A DNA stretch of 64,000 bases, from contig CAJIZV010000004.1 of assembly GCA_905181935.1 (NCBI GenBank), positions 124,001 to 188,000 of the forward strand, read 5' to 3'. A program made the translations under genes and the position numbers. The notes below the pieces were generated by a model that was given only the letters and a program-made list of their open reading frames with translations, was not told the DNA's origin and made no database searches. Shown piece after piece: positions 38,143 through 47,417 of this stretch (positions within the stretch are counted from its first letter, which is position 1; each line of letters opens with the position of its first letter). This stretch comes from an uncultured Amylibacter sp. Its GTDB lineage: Bacteria > Pseudomonadota > Alphaproteobacteria > Rhodobacterales > Rhodobacteraceae.

Positions 38143-38985
38143 TTAAACTTGGATTACTCCAGATTTGTAAACACCGAGAATTTCCACATGTGTAGTAAAG
38201 TATGACAACTCTTCCATTGCACGCTGTACAGCTGGTTCATCTGGGTGACCAATGATATCTGCATAAAATTGCGTAGCGGTAAAAGATCCGTCCACCATAT
38301 AACTTTCCAACTTCACCATATTTATACCATTTGTAGCAAATCCACCCATCGCTTTATACAACGCGGCTGGAATGTTGCGCACACGAAAAATAAACGATGT
38401 TTTAATTTCACCTTCCGTTATTATTGCATGCTGTGGGTCTGAAGACATAACCAAAAAACGCGTTGTATTATTCGAATCGTCTTCGATATGTTTTGCAAGC
38501 ACATCCAAACCATAAATATTTCCCGCTAATTCAGAGGCTAAAGCTGCTTGGCTGCAAACACCGTTTTTTGCCACAATTTCTGCAGACCCAGCCGTATCTA
38601 CTCCGATAACAGATTCAATCGAATGTTCAGTCAAAAACTTACGACATTGTCCCAATAAAACCGTATGGCTCATTGCAGATTTAATTTCTGAAATAGCAGT
38701 ACCTTTAACAGCTAACAAATTAATATGAACTCTAACGTAATGTTCACCAATAATATGCAATCCAGAGTTAGGCAAAAGCTGGTGGATGTCAGCAACGCGG
38801 CCATAAGTAGAATTTTCAACAGGTAACATTGCAAGGTCAGCATGACCAGAAGTCACAGCATCAATAGCAGAATGAAAACTATTGCAAGGAACAACCCCTG
38901 CTTCTGGATATGCCTCAAAGCATGCTTGATGGGAGTATGCTCCCAAAACACCTTGGAATGCTATTTTGATATCTGATTTAGACAT
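38143..38985 (-). CDS. pheA: Prephenate dehydratase
   Basis: A monofunctional prephenate dehydratase that makes phenylpyruvate for phenylalanine synthesis. The PDT domain starts IAFQGVLGAYSHQAC, has LPVENSTYGRV, and ends in the catalytic NNTTRFLVMS; the C-terminal ACT domain (about residues 195-275) carries the Phe-sensing motif GINMVKLES, so feedback inhibition is expected. I chose the ATG at 38985 (280 residues); the frame is open to 39126, but that would run across the divergent cytochrome c start and adds 47 non-family residues. Confidence 0.93.
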   Translation of the reverse strand: MSKSDIKIAFQGVLGAYSHQACFEAYPEAGVVPCNSFHSAIDAVTSGHADLAMLPVENSTYGRVADIHQLLPNSGLHIIGEHYVRVHINLLAVKGTAISEIKSAMSHTVLLGQCRKFLTEHSIESVIGVDTAGSAEIVAKNGVCSQAALASELAGNIYGLDVLAKHIEDDSNNTTRFLVMSSDPQHAIITEGEIKTSFIFRVRNIPAALYKAMGGFATNGINMVKLESYMVDGSFTATQFYADIIGHPDEPAVQRAMEELSYFTTHVEILGVYKSGVIQV

Positions 38986-39106
38986 TTCACGGTCCTTTAA
39001 AGAATGGTCGTTTAGTCGCGCTTCTACAGCTTGCATTGTCACATTGGAAGAGGCTAGAAGGGCAACAGTTAAATTTACAAATCCAAAGCCGACGGAGAAC
39101 ACCGCT

Positions 39107-39631
39107 ATGGACAATATGGAATTCACGAAAATTACTGGCGCACTATGTGGTGCATTATTATTTTATCTAATGATTAACTGGGGTGCGGAAACACTCTATC
39201 ATGTCGAATCTGGCGATGGTGGCCACGGTGAAGCACATACATCAGTATCACCTGCTTCAATTTATAAAGTAGAGTTAGAAACTGAAATAATTGTAGAAAA
39301 ATCAAATTTGTTAGATTTATTAGCTGCTGCTGACGTAGCAAAAGGTCAAAAAACATTTTCCAAATGTAAAGCTTGTCACAAACTTGCAGACGGCGCCAAC
39401 GGAACTGGTCCACATTTATTCAACGTTGTAGATCGTGACATAGGATCAATAGGTGATTTTGGATACTCTGGAATACTTGCTAGTCTTGATGGTGATTGGA
39501 CTACAGAAGCTTTGGACGGCTTCTTAACTAATCCAAAAAAGTACGCTCCTGGAACAAAAATGAGTTTTGCTGGCCTTCGAAAAGAAACAGATCGAGCTAA
39601 CATCATTGCGTATTTGCAAACAGTCAAATAA
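39107..39631 (+). CDS. cycM: Membrane-anchored c-type cytochrome (CycM-like)
   Basis: A 174-residue class I cytochrome c. An uncleaved N-terminal helix (residues about 8-22, GALCGALLFYLMINWG) anchors it in the inner membrane; a charged linker follows; the haem site is CKACH, and the axial Met lies in APGTKMSFAG. This is the pattern of the cytochrome c552/CycM class that carries electrons from the bc1 complex to oxidase. I chose ATG at 39107, with GGAG nine bases upstream, instead of the longer frame from 38966. It is divergent from pheA and is followed by a terminator. Confidence 0.92.
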   Translation: MDNMEFTKITGALCGALLFYLMINWGAETLYHVESGDGGHGEAHTSVSPASIYKVELETEIIVEKSNLLDLLAAADVAKGQKTFSKCKACHKLADGANGTGPHLFNVVDRDIGSIGDFGYSGILASLDGDWTTEALDGFLTNPKKYAPGTKMSFAGLRKETDRANIIAYLQTVK

Positions 39632-39652
39632 GCTTTTTAAAACTAAATGTTC

Positions 39653-39681
39653 AAAAGCCGTCCTATTGGGCGGCTTTTTTA
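39653..39681 (+). terminator. Rho-independent terminator after cycM
   Basis: The arms AAAAGCCGTCC and GGGCGGCTTTT pair completely (one G-U) around a TATT loop and run into TTTTTT. It lies 22 bases after the cytochrome stop and isolates it from the yej operon. Confidence 0.85.
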
Positions 39682-39754
39682 TTTTTATTCATGTGCGTCT
39701 TACTGTTGAGGTCTAGGTAAAATTACATAAGATACACCAAACTGGAGGTTTCAC

Positions 39755-41617
39755 ATGACAATTCAATCGTTTCAAAAAATAGCTAGCACAGTAATTTTTT
39801 GGTCAATGCTTACATTTGGAAGTAGTATTAATGCGCAAGAAACAATTAACTCTCATGGCATCTCAGCATATGGAGATTTAAAATATTCAGCAAATTACGA
39901 ACACTTTGAATATGTTAACCCAAACGCCCCACAAGGCGGGACATTAACTTTGCGTCCCTCTTCTGGTGGATCAACTTTTGATAGTTTTAATAATTATATT
40001 CTCAAAGGCGCGCGCGTGACAGGACTAGGCCTATTGTCTGATAGTTTACTTACATCTACATCTGATGAGCCAGATAGCTCATATTTATATATGGCAGAAA
40101 GTATGAAATATCCAGAAGATCGCTCGTCAGTAACTTTTAAGATTCGTAGTGATGCAACGTTTTCTGATGGGACATCCATTACAGCGCATGATGTCGTATT
40201 TACTAGAGATATATTGATCGAAAAAGGTCATCCATTTTATAAAAATGTATTTTTCAAAGATTTTGAAAAAGTTGAAGTAATAGATGAAAAAACAGTTAAG
40301 TTTACATTTAAGGAAGGCGCAAATACGCGTGATTTACCTCAGTATGCTGGCGGATTAGGCATCCTGCCAAAACATTATTGGAAAGATCGAGACTTCAGCA
40401 AATCAGGCACAGATATACCTGTTGGATCTGGTGGGTATACTATAGCTGACTTTGAACCAGGTCTATTTGTGAAATATTGCAAAATAGATAATTACTGGGC
40501 TAAAACTCACCCAGCTAATGTAGGCACTGGAAACTTTGATTGCATTCGGTATGAGTATTTTAAAGATGGTGACGTTAGTTTTGAAGCATTTAAAAGTGGT
40601 GCATATTTAGTTCGTGAAGAAAACATATCAAAAAAGTGGAAAACGCAATATGACTTCCCTGCGATACAAAAGGGCTGGGTGAAGGCTGAACAACTTCCTG
40701 ATGGAACGCCACAATCAAATCAAGGCATCTGGATGAATCTGCGCAAACAACAATTTAATAATATTAAAACACGCGAAGCATTGCAGCATTTGTTTAATTT
40801 TGAATGGACAAACAAAACAGTATTCTACGATTCTTACACCCGATCTGATAGTTTTTGGGAAAATTCATCAATGCAAGCTCAAGGTATGATAAGCCCCGAA
40901 GAATTAATCTTATTAGAGCCCTATCGCGATCAATTACTATCAACTGTATTTGATGAGCAAGCTTACGTTCCTCCAGTAATGAAACAGAGCAAATTTGACC
41001 GCAGTGCACTGCGAAAAGCAAGTAATTTACTAGCAGAAGCGGGCTGGGTATTAGACACTGGGATTTTAAAAGATAAAAATGGTAAGCCATTTAAAATTGA
41101 ATTTATTGACGACAATGATGATTTTTTACACATCTTAACTCCAATCATAGATACAATGAAACGTGCTGGAATTGTAGCAAAATTTACACAAATTGACCGA
41201 GCACAAATGATTGAGCGTATGAAAAGCTATGATTTTGACGTCTTAGTAGCTGGATATGGTACAAGTCTAAGCCCTGGAGAGGAAATTGCACAATTATATG
41301 GATCTGTTGGTATCAAGCAATTAGGTGGTGCAAATCTATCTGGTTTTGGACATCCTGCAGTAGATGACTTAATCAAAAAAGTGGGTGGTGCAAAATCTCG
41401 TAATGAAATGCATATTGCTGTTCGAGCAATTGATCGTATTTTACGTGCTTATCATATTCGTATCCCAAATTGGCACTTAGCAGAGGATCGCCTGGCCTAT
41501 TGGGATGTATTTGGACGCCCAAAAATTAAACCAAAATTTGACTTAGGTGTTATGAATACTTGGTGGTTTGATCAATCTAAATACGATGATCTCATTACAA
41601 AGGGTGCATTCAAATAA
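39755..41617 (+). CDS. yejA: Peptide ABC transporter periplasmic binding protein (YejA-like, family 5)
   Basis: A 620-residue solute-binding protein with a signal peptide (cleavage near SINAQE, residue 29) and the family 5 pattern: HGISAYGDLKYSANYEHFEYVNP at the start, DGTSITAHDVVFT in lobe I, and a C-terminal SLSPGEEIAQLYGS segment. It resembles YejA of the YejABEF importer, which takes up peptides, including microcin C and host defence peptides in other bacteria. GGAGG lies seven bases before the ATG. yejB starts directly after its stop with no gap. Confidence 0.9.
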   Translation: MTIQSFQKIASTVIFWSMLTFGSSINAQETINSHGISAYGDLKYSANYEHFEYVNPNAPQGGTLTLRPSSGGSTFDSFNNYILKGARVTGLGLLSDSLLTSTSDEPDSSYLYMAESMKYPEDRSSVTFKIRSDATFSDGTSITAHDVVFTRDILIEKGHPFYKNVFFKDFEKVEVIDEKTVKFTFKEGANTRDLPQYAGGLGILPKHYWKDRDFSKSGTDIPVGSGGYTIADFEPGLFVKYCKIDNYWAKTHPANVGTGNFDCIRYEYFKDGDVSFEAFKSGAYLVREENISKKWKTQYDFPAIQKGWVKAEQLPDGTPQSNQGIWMNLRKQQFNNIKTREALQHLFNFEWTNKTVFYDSYTRSDSFWENSSMQAQGMISPEELILLEPYRDQLLSTVFDEQAYVPPVMKQSKFDRSALRKASNLLAEAGWVLDTGILKDKNGKPFKIEFIDDNDDFLHILTPIIDTMKRAGIVAKFTQIDRAQMIERMKSYDFDVLVAGYGTSLSPGEEIAQLYGSVGIKQLGGANLSGFGHPAVDDLIKKVGGAKSRNEMHIAVRAIDRILRAYHIRIPNWHLAEDRLAYWDVFGRPKIKPKFDLGVMNTWWFDQSKYDDLITKGAFK

Positions 41618-42703
41618 ATGGGCGCCTACATTCTTAGACGGTTATTTTTAATCATACCTACCTTAATAGGAATTATGCTTATTAATTTTGCATTGATACA
41701 GTTTGTTCCTGGTGGACCAATCGAACAGATCATTGCACAAATGGAGGATGGGTCTGCAGGGGCTACAGATCGATTTACAGGAGGGAGCGGTGATGATTCA
41801 GTTGGTCAATCTGAAAGTAGCGAATATAAAGGTGCCCGAGGATTACCCCCCGAACTGATTGCGGATCTAGAAAAACAATTTGGCTTTGACAAACCTCCAG
41901 TTGAACGTTTTCTGACAATGCTGTGGAACTACGCAAGATTTGATTTTGGTGAAAGTTACTTTCGGTCAATTACTATTATTGATTTAATTCTTGAAAAAAT
42001 GCCTGTATCAATAACACTTGGCCTTTGGTCTACACTGCTGGCCTATTTGGTTTCTATTCCACTTGGCATCCGAAAGGCAGTCAAAGACGGGTCTCCGTTT
42101 GATGTATGGACATCTGGAATTATTATAGCAGCCTATGCTATTCCTGGGTTACTTTTTGGCATTCTACTAATTGTATTATTTGCAGGCGGATCATACTGGC
42201 AAATTTTTCCTTTGCGCGGATTATCGTCTGAAGGAGCATCTAATTTTGGTATATTTGAGCGTATTGTTGATTATTTCTGGCATGCGGCATTACCAATCTT
42301 AACATCAACAATTGCTGCTTTTGCTACTTTAACACTTTTAACTAAAAATAGTTTTTTAGACGAAATTAACAAACAATATGTCATGACAGCGCGAGCAAAA
42401 GGACTAACAGAATTTAAGGTATTTTATGGACATGTTTTTCGCAATGCTATGCTGATAGTTATAAGTGGATTTCCAGCATTATTTGTTGGTATTTTTTTTG
42501 GTGGATCTCTCATCATTGAAGTAATATTTTCTCTGGATGGGTTAGGCCTTCTTGGTTATGAAGCAGCAGTAAACCGGGACTATCAAGTATTTTTTGCTAC
42601 ATTATATATATTTGCTTTAATTGGATTACTTATAAAATTATTGTCTGATCTAACTTATATCTGGATTGACCCTCGCATTGATTTTGGAAATCGTGAAACA
42701 TAA
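41618..42703 (+). CDS. yejB: Peptide ABC transporter permease (YejB-like)
   Basis: A 361-residue inner-membrane permease of the oligopeptide class. The N-terminal helix [29 protein letters not shown] is diagnostic; a hydrophilic periplasmic loop (about 45-85) follows, as in YejB, which is longer than DppB. The EAA loop lies around [19 protein letters not shown]. Five further helices follow. It shares one base with the start of yejE. Confidence 0.92.
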   Translation: MGAYILRRLFLIIPTLIGIMLINFALIQFVPGGPIEQIIAQMEDGSAGATDRFTGGSGDDSVGQSESSEYKGARGLPPELIADLEKQFGFDKPPVERFLTMLWNYARFDFGESYFRSITIIDLILEKMPVSITLGLWSTLLAYLVSIPLGIRKAVKDGSPFDVWTSGIIIAAYAIPGLLFGILLIVLFAGGSYWQIFPLRGLSSEGASNFGIFERIVDYFWHAALPILTSTIAAFATLTLLTKNSFLDEINKQYVMTARAKGLTEFKVFYGHVFRNAMLIVISGFPALFVGIFFGGSLIIEVIFSLDGLGLLGYEAAVNRDYQVFFATLYIFALIGLLIKLLSDLTYIWIDPRIDFGNRET

Positions 42704-43824
42704 TGGTATTAGTATTTAAAACACCGTTAGCAGCAAGGCGTTGGCAAAATTTTAAAGCAAACAGGCGAGCTTTATGGTCACTCTGGATGTTTGGGGTAAT
42801 TTTTTTCTTATGCTTATTTGCAGAGTTAATAGCAAATGATAAGCCATTATTAGCAAGCTATAGAGGTGAGATTCATTCACCCGCTTTTAAATATTATTCT
42901 GAATTTTATTTCGGAGGTGATTTTCAAACAGAAGCAATTTATAAAGAAATTGAAACCCAATGTTTAATAAAGTCTGGTGGTTTAGAAATTTGTTTGGATG
43001 AACCAGAAGCCACAATTGCAGCTTTAGAGGCTGGTAAAACAAAAATTTCTGGCGCACACGTTATGAAAGGATGGATGTTATGGGCCCCCATACCTTATAG
43101 TTTTGATACAATAAATTATGATATTGAGCGAGCACCATCAGCACCCGACAGTAACCATTTTTTAGGCACTGATGATCAGACACGCGATGTTGTGGCACGT
43201 ATAATCTATGGATTTCGCATCTCTACAATATTTGGATTATTAGTAGTGTTTTTTAGCTCCATCATTGGAATCGCAGCGGGTGCCGTAATGGGTTATTTTG
43301 GGGGATGGGTCGATTTAATTCTTCAAAGATTAGTAGAGATTTGGGATGGGATGCCTATGCTATATGTTATTATTATAATGGCAGCATTATTTAATATAAC
43401 CTTTCCAATATTAGTATTTTTAGTAATTTTATTTAGTTGGACTGGATTATTGGGCGTGGTCCGCGCTGAATTTCTACGTGCGCGCAATTTTGAATATACC
43501 CGTGCGGCTAGGGCAATGGGCGTAAGTGATATAAAAATCATGTTTAGGCATCTATTACCAAATGCAATGGTAGCTACACTAACCTTTTTACCATTCACTA
43601 TCACTGCATCAATTGGCACGTTAACAACCCTAGATTTTTTAGGCTATGGCTTGCCACCAAGTTATCCATCTCTAGGTGAATTAGCCTTACAAGCAAAGAA
43701 TAATCTACAAGCACCTTGGCTAGCCTTCTCAGCGTTTATCACTTTGGCAACTATGCTTTCACTGTTAGTTTTTGTATTCGAAGGCGTTCGCGATGCCTTT
43801 GATCCAAGGAAGACATTTAAATGA
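42703..43824 (+). CDS. yejE: Peptide ABC transporter permease (YejE-like)
   Basis: A 373-residue permease with the DppC-type N-terminal helix and, as in YejE, a long periplasmic insert (about residues 50-140) before the TM core. Blocks include HFLGTDDQTRDVVARIIYGFRIS, and the EAA loop RAARAMGVSDIKIMFRHLLPNAM. Five helices follow. It overlaps yejF by four bases (ATGA). Confidence 0.92.
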   Translation: MVLVFKTPLAARRWQNFKANRRALWSLWMFGVIFFLCLFAELIANDKPLLASYRGEIHSPAFKYYSEFYFGGDFQTEAIYKEIETQCLIKSGGLEICLDEPEATIAALEAGKTKISGAHVMKGWMLWAPIPYSFDTINYDIERAPSAPDSNHFLGTDDQTRDVVARIIYGFRISTIFGLLVVFFSSIIGIAAGAVMGYFGGWVDLILQRLVEIWDGMPMLYVIIIMAALFNITFPILVFLVILFSWTGLLGVVRAEFLRARNFEYTRAARAMGVSDIKIMFRHLLPNAMVATLTFLPFTITASIGTLTTLDFLGYGLPPSYPSLGELALQAKNNLQAPWLAFSAFITLATMLSLLVFVFEGVRDAFDPRKTFK

Positions 43825-45404
43825 ACCAAATTTTAGAGATTAAAAATCTATCGGTTCACTTTGATGCTAATAAAGCTGTATCAAACGTTAGTTTTAACAT
43901 GGAAAAAGGGGAAACTGTTGCCCTGGTAGGTGAAAGTGGGTCAGGAAAATCAGTCACAGCACTATCTATAGTAAAGCTAATTAGCGATTCTGCAAAAATT
44001 ACAGGATCTGTTAAATATTGCGATACGGAAATGATAGATGCATCAGACTCAACCCTACGAAAAATTAGAGGAAATGATATAAGCTTTATTTTTCAAGAGC
44101 CCATGACATCACTTAACCCACTTCACACAATAGAACATCAGCTAAATGAAAGTATTATGCTACACCAAGGCGTAAAAGGACACGAAGCTCGTTTGCGAAT
44201 TTTAGACTTACTATCTAAAGTAGGTATAGATGAATCAGAGCGACGGTTAACTGATTACCCTCACCAACTCTCTGGAGGTCAACGTCAACGAATTATGATT
44301 GCGATGGCTTTAGCAAATAAACCTGATTTGTTAATTGCTGACGAGCCCACAACTGCTTTAGACGTAACCATACAGGCCCAAATTTTAGAATTATTAGCAA
44401 AAATCCAAAAATCTGAAGGGATGGGAATGCTATTCATCACGCATGATTTGGGAGTTGTTCGACGTATCGCAGATCGAGTTTGTGTAATGAAAGATGGAGA
44501 AATAGTAGAGGCTGGCCCAACAGTAGAGATTTTCAATAACCCCAAACACCTTTATACCAAACAACTGTTAGAAGCAGAACCTACAGGAAGCCCAGATCCC
44601 GTAAAAGGTATCGCTAAAAAAATTATTAGTACAAGTGAGCTGCGGGTATGGTTTCCCATTCTCAATGGTATAATGCGCAAAGTTACAGGTAACGTTAAGG
44701 CCGTTAATAGTACTACTTTAACTATCCATGAAGGCGAAACCCTAGGCGTTGTAGGAGAAAGTGGTTCTGGGAAAACTACATTAGCTTTAGCCATAATGCG
44801 TCTAATTTCATCCAATGGTTCAATAATGTTCATGGGTAAAAACATAGATGGATTATCAAATAAAAAGTTGAAACCTTTACGCCGTGATATGCAGATGGTT
44901 TTCCAAGATCCATATGGATCTCTTTCGCCACGCTTCACTATCGAACAAATTGTATCAGAGGGGCTAGATGTTCATGGCCTAGATAAAGGCCAAGATCGGC
45001 GCCAGATGGTCAAAAATATTTTGATAGAGGTGGGGTTACAGCCTAATATGATAGACCGTTATCCCCATGAGTTTTCAGGAGGACAACGCCAGCGCATTGC
45101 AATTGCACGCGCAATGATTTTAAAACCAAAACTTCTTATTCTAGATGAACCAACATCAGCTTTGGATATGACTGTTCAAGTCCAAATAGTTGATCTCTTA
45201 CGCCAGCTACAAAAAAAATATGGACTAGCCTATTTATTTATAAGTCACGATCTAAGAGTTGTTCGTGCACTAAGTCACAAGGTTATGGTTATGTGTAAAG
45301 GTGACGTAGTAGAATCTGGTACAAGCAAGGAAATTTTTGAAAATCCAAAATCAGAATACACTAGAGAATTAATAGCAGCAGCTTTTAATTTAAAGGCAAA
45401 GTAA
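43821..45404 (+). CDS. yejF: Peptide ABC transporter, fused double ATP-binding protein (YejF-like)
   Basis: A 527-residue protein with two complete ATPase domains. The first has Walker A GESGSGKSV, Q-loop IFQEPMTSLNPLHT, signature LSGGQRQRI and LIADEPTTALD; the second has Walker A GESGSGKTT, QDPYGSLSPR, signature FSGGQRQRI and LILDEPTSALD. Each half has the C-terminal extension of oligopeptide transport ATPases. One protein therefore energises the YejB/YejE pair. A tRNA-Arg gene begins 67 bases after its stop. Confidence 0.93.
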   Translation: MNQILEIKNLSVHFDANKAVSNVSFNMEKGETVALVGESGSGKSVTALSIVKLISDSAKITGSVKYCDTEMIDASDSTLRKIRGNDISFIFQEPMTSLNPLHTIEHQLNESIMLHQGVKGHEARLRILDLLSKVGIDESERRLTDYPHQLSGGQRQRIMIAMALANKPDLLIADEPTTALDVTIQAQILELLAKIQKSEGMGMLFITHDLGVVRRIADRVCVMKDGEIVEAGPTVEIFNNPKHLYTKQLLEAEPTGSPDPVKGIAKKIISTSELRVWFPILNGIMRKVTGNVKAVNSTTLTIHEGETLGVVGESGSGKTTLALAIMRLISSNGSIMFMGKNIDGLSNKKLKPLRRDMQMVFQDPYGSLSPRFTIEQIVSEGLDVHGLDKGQDRRQMVKNILIEVGLQPNMIDRYPHEFSGGQRQRIAIARAMILKPKLLILDEPTSALDMTVQVQIVDLLRQLQKKYGLAYLFISHDLRVVRALSHKVMVMCKGDVVESGTSKEIFENPKSEYTRELIAAAFNLKAK

Positions 45405-45471
45405 CGACTGGCTCAATTATTTTAAATTGCCTCTTGCCAACTGACAGTAGTCCAAGTAAATCGCCCTTTAT

Positions 45472-45548
45472 GCACCCGTAGCTCAGCTGGATAGAGTACC
45501 TGACTACGAATCAGGGGGTCGCACGTTCGAATCGTGCCGGGTGCACCA
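45472..45548 (+). tRNA. tRNA-Arg (anticodon ACG)
   Basis: A 77-nt tRNA with encoded CCA. Acceptor GCACCCG pairs with CGGGTGC; the anticodon stem-loop CCTGA-CTACGAA-TCAGG gives ACG (read as ICG); T arm GCACG-TTCGAAT-CGTGC. Its first half is identical, apart from one anticodon base, to the tRNA-Arg at 47011-47087. Confidence 0.96.
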
Positions 45549-45997
45549 TAATCAAAAAAATACGAGCTTTTGCCAAAATGCCGGTATCACTCATATATCT
45601 GTGGTACTAATTGGGGCTAATTCACAAATGAAACTTAATTTAACAACTATGTGTGTCAGACCTTTTTATTGGCTTAAGGTTGAAGCAAAATAGAACTAAA
45701 AATATCGTTTTAGTATACGTTATATGAAAAATTATCAAAATATATATTTTATTAATATGAATAAACTATCTAAAAAAAGTATCACAAAGATTTTAGTTGT
45801 TTAATCAAATATTAATCCTATTTAATCAATATGGTAGTCGGCTTTCTTTCCCCAGCCCTACTCTACTTGCCCCTCCATTCTTATTCGTGGAGGGGCGCTT
45901 TTTAAGTACTTTATTTCTTAAAGCTTTTAAAAAATATTTATTTAATATAATGTTATGTTATGTGTAAATTAATTGCTTTAAAAAAAGGAGTTTCTGC
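45549..45997. other. Gene-free region after tRNA-Arg(ACG)
   Basis: This 449-base stretch contains no plausible ORF. Its only clear element is the strong hairpin terminator at 45869-45902. The stretch before that hairpin (about 45590-45868) is mainly AT-rich and could hold a small RNA transcript. Its final part, before the HTH gene, is AT-rich and presumably contains that gene's promoter; AAAAGGAG precedes the ATG. Confidence 0.5.
45869..45902 (+). terminator. Orphan Rho-independent terminator
   Basis: The perfect 9-bp stem GCCCCTCCA (45869-45877) and TGGAGGGGC (45888-45896) has a 10-nt loop and is followed by GCTTTTTA. The nearest upstream gene on this strand is the tRNA-Arg ending at 45548, about 320 bases before, so it may end an unannotated small RNA. 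Confidence 0.7.
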
Positions 45998-46291
45998 ATG
46001 AAATCTAAACTTATTGAAAAAGTAATTCTCTTAAAACGTATGCTTGAAGATATGGAGCAAGACATTGGGTTGTCGTCTCTTACAAATGTTGAAAAATCTG
46101 TATATCTTGCAGCGCAAGATGTAAAATCTCCAAACGGCCTTGTTGGCACTAAATTAATTCTATCGCATCCTTTTACCCAAAAGATGTCACGGCCCACATT
46201 TTTCAGGGCCCTGAAAGCAATAGAAACTAAAGGTTTTATTAAACATTCAGATGCAAAAAAAGTTGGATTATTTTTGATTTGCAAAATATAA
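45998..46291 (+). CDS. Small winged-helix/HTH protein, unknown
   Basis: A 97-residue protein with no family I can name. The N-terminal 35 residues look helical and charged. The middle LTNVEKSVYLAAQDV and the segment SRPTFFRALKAIETKGFIKHSDAKKVGLFLI read like a helix-turn-helix followed by a beta wing, as in MarR-like regulators. AAAAGGAG lies eight to nine bases before the ATG. The next gene, a membrane protein, overlaps its end by 13 bases, so the two are co-translated. It may regulate its partner or bind nucleic acid (inference). Confidence 0.7.
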   Translation: MKSKLIEKVILLKRMLEDMEQDIGLSSLTNVEKSVYLAAQDVKSPNGLVGTKLILSHPFTQKMSRPTFFRALKAIETKGFIKHSDAKKVGLFLICKI

Positions 46292-46830
46292 AATTGGCTA
46301 CCAGCAAGAGCATTGGTGCTTTTATAATTGTAAGTCTAGCTTACATAGCTAGCTACACCATCACGAGTGGGTTCATTTCACCAATCCAAGATTTGATTTT
46401 ACCTAATATTCCGGTTGCCGGCATGTTATTTTTACCGCACGGAGTTCGCATTTTAGCTGCATATTATTATGGCTGGAAAGCCTTACCAATACTACTGCCA
46501 TCGATGTACTTGATGTGGTTTGTTGATGTATATGGCAATGGCGTTCCAATTGATGCTATTCACCCATTAATAAGTGGGATCTGTTGCGTGGTTGCCGTCA
46601 AATTAGCTTCTGGAGCATTTAAAGGTATTTTAGAAAAAGAGTGGAAGCTTTTATTGGTCGCTGGTTTAATTGGATCAATTTTAAGTAGTTTAATTATGAG
46701 TTTAATTATAAATATGAATTTTTTCAATATAACTGTTTTTCATTTTGTTTTTGGAGACATGGCCGGACAGTTAGCTTTAATGATTATGTTAATTTATTTA
46801 TTTAGATTTTCTAGAATGATTAAAAATTAA
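46279..46830 (+). CDS. Integral membrane protein, unknown (MASE1-like pattern)
   Basis: A protein of up to 183 residues with five or six membrane helices and almost no soluble part. The motif FLPHGVRILAAYYYGWKALPILLPS vaguely recalls the first half of MASE1-type sensor domains, but no signalling output domain is attached. The start is a TTG at 46279 or at 46294; both lie in or at the end of the HTH gene. Function unknown. No terminator is seen, and tRNA-Arg(UCG) follows after 180 bases. Confidence 0.7.
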   Translation: MQNIKLATSKSIGAFIIVSLAYIASYTITSGFISPIQDLILPNIPVAGMLFLPHGVRILAAYYYGWKALPILLPSMYLMWFVDVYGNGVPIDAIHPLISGICCVVAVKLASGAFKGILEKEWKLLLVAGLIGSILSSLIMSLIINMNFFNITVFHFVFGDMAGQLALMIMLIYLFRFSRMIKN

Positions 46831-47010
46831 TTTTCAACAACATTACATCTAGAAAGCAATAAATTTTAAAGCTTATTTGATGAAGAGCCCCAAAGCTAAA
46901 AAATTACCCCCTTAGAATATGCTTCGTGGATTGACAGGCCGAGCTAACCATGTGAATAAATATTTATAGATTACGGTACATTACTGTAGTGAATATTGTT
47001 ATTAGAAAGT
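46831..47010. other. Gap before tRNA-Arg(UCG)
   Basis: 180 bases with no ORF, hairpin with a U-tract or repeat that I can support. It separates the membrane-protein gene from the second tRNA-Arg. Confidence 0.4.
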
Positions 47011-47087
47011 GCACCCGTAGCTCAGCTGGATAGAGTACCTGACTTCGAATCAGGTGGCCAGAGGTTCGAATCCTCTCGGGTGCACCA
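47011..47087 (+). tRNA. tRNA-Arg (anticodon UCG)
   Basis: A 77-nt tRNA with encoded CCA. Acceptor GCACCCG/CGGGTGC and anticodon stem-loop CCTGA-CTTCGAA-TCAGG give anticodon TCG, able to read CGA; T arm AGAGG-TTCGAAT-CCTCT. Compared with the tRNA-Arg at 45472, the acceptor and D arms and anticodon stem are identical; only the anticodon first base, variable loop and T stem differ. Confidence 0.95.
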
Positions 47088-47312
47088 CGTCATCATGCGC
47101 TTAGTAAAATTAGTACTAAAAGTTTCAATTCATCTGTAAAAAAAATGATCTACATTAGCCTTACTTAATTTTTTTTGATATTTAAAAGATAGTGTCCAAT
47201 TACTTCTACTTGAGATTGTTTGAAATCACACCCGAGCGTAGCATAAGAGTGCAAAATACTATGTTTTAGTGTTTAATCATTGATCATCTAGTATTTTTAA
47301 CCTGAGAAGAAA

Positions 47313-47334
47313 TTTACAAAAGTGTTACATAAGT
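47313..47334 (+). promoter_or_regulatory. PHO box upstream of pstS
   Basis: Two consecutive 11-base units, TTTACAAAAGT and GTTACATAAGT, with the TTACA core repeating at exactly 11 bases, the spacing of PhoB half-sites. This is an AT-shifted form of the CTGTCAT-type consensus. It lies about 84 bases before the pstS start, and phoB itself is in the cluster. Confidence 0.65.
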
Positions 47335-47417
47335 GAAATCATAACGTCATATGTCCGTAATATTTAGTTCTCATCCAGTATGATCTGAACTAATTTAACA
47401 AATCACAGGACAAACTC

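Noticed and set aside
38986-39126. Upstream extension of pheA and the opposite extension of cycM (38966-39106), which overlap each other
   Set aside because: Both extensions are unlike their families, and they run through each other's promoter. The internal starts at 38985 and 39107 give normal N-termini, and the cycM start has a good ribosome site.
45472-47087. Prophage or ICE between the two tRNA-Arg genes
   Set aside because: No integrase, phage or conjugation gene is present, and the enclosed DNA is only 1.46 kb. Only the tRNA duplication is supported.
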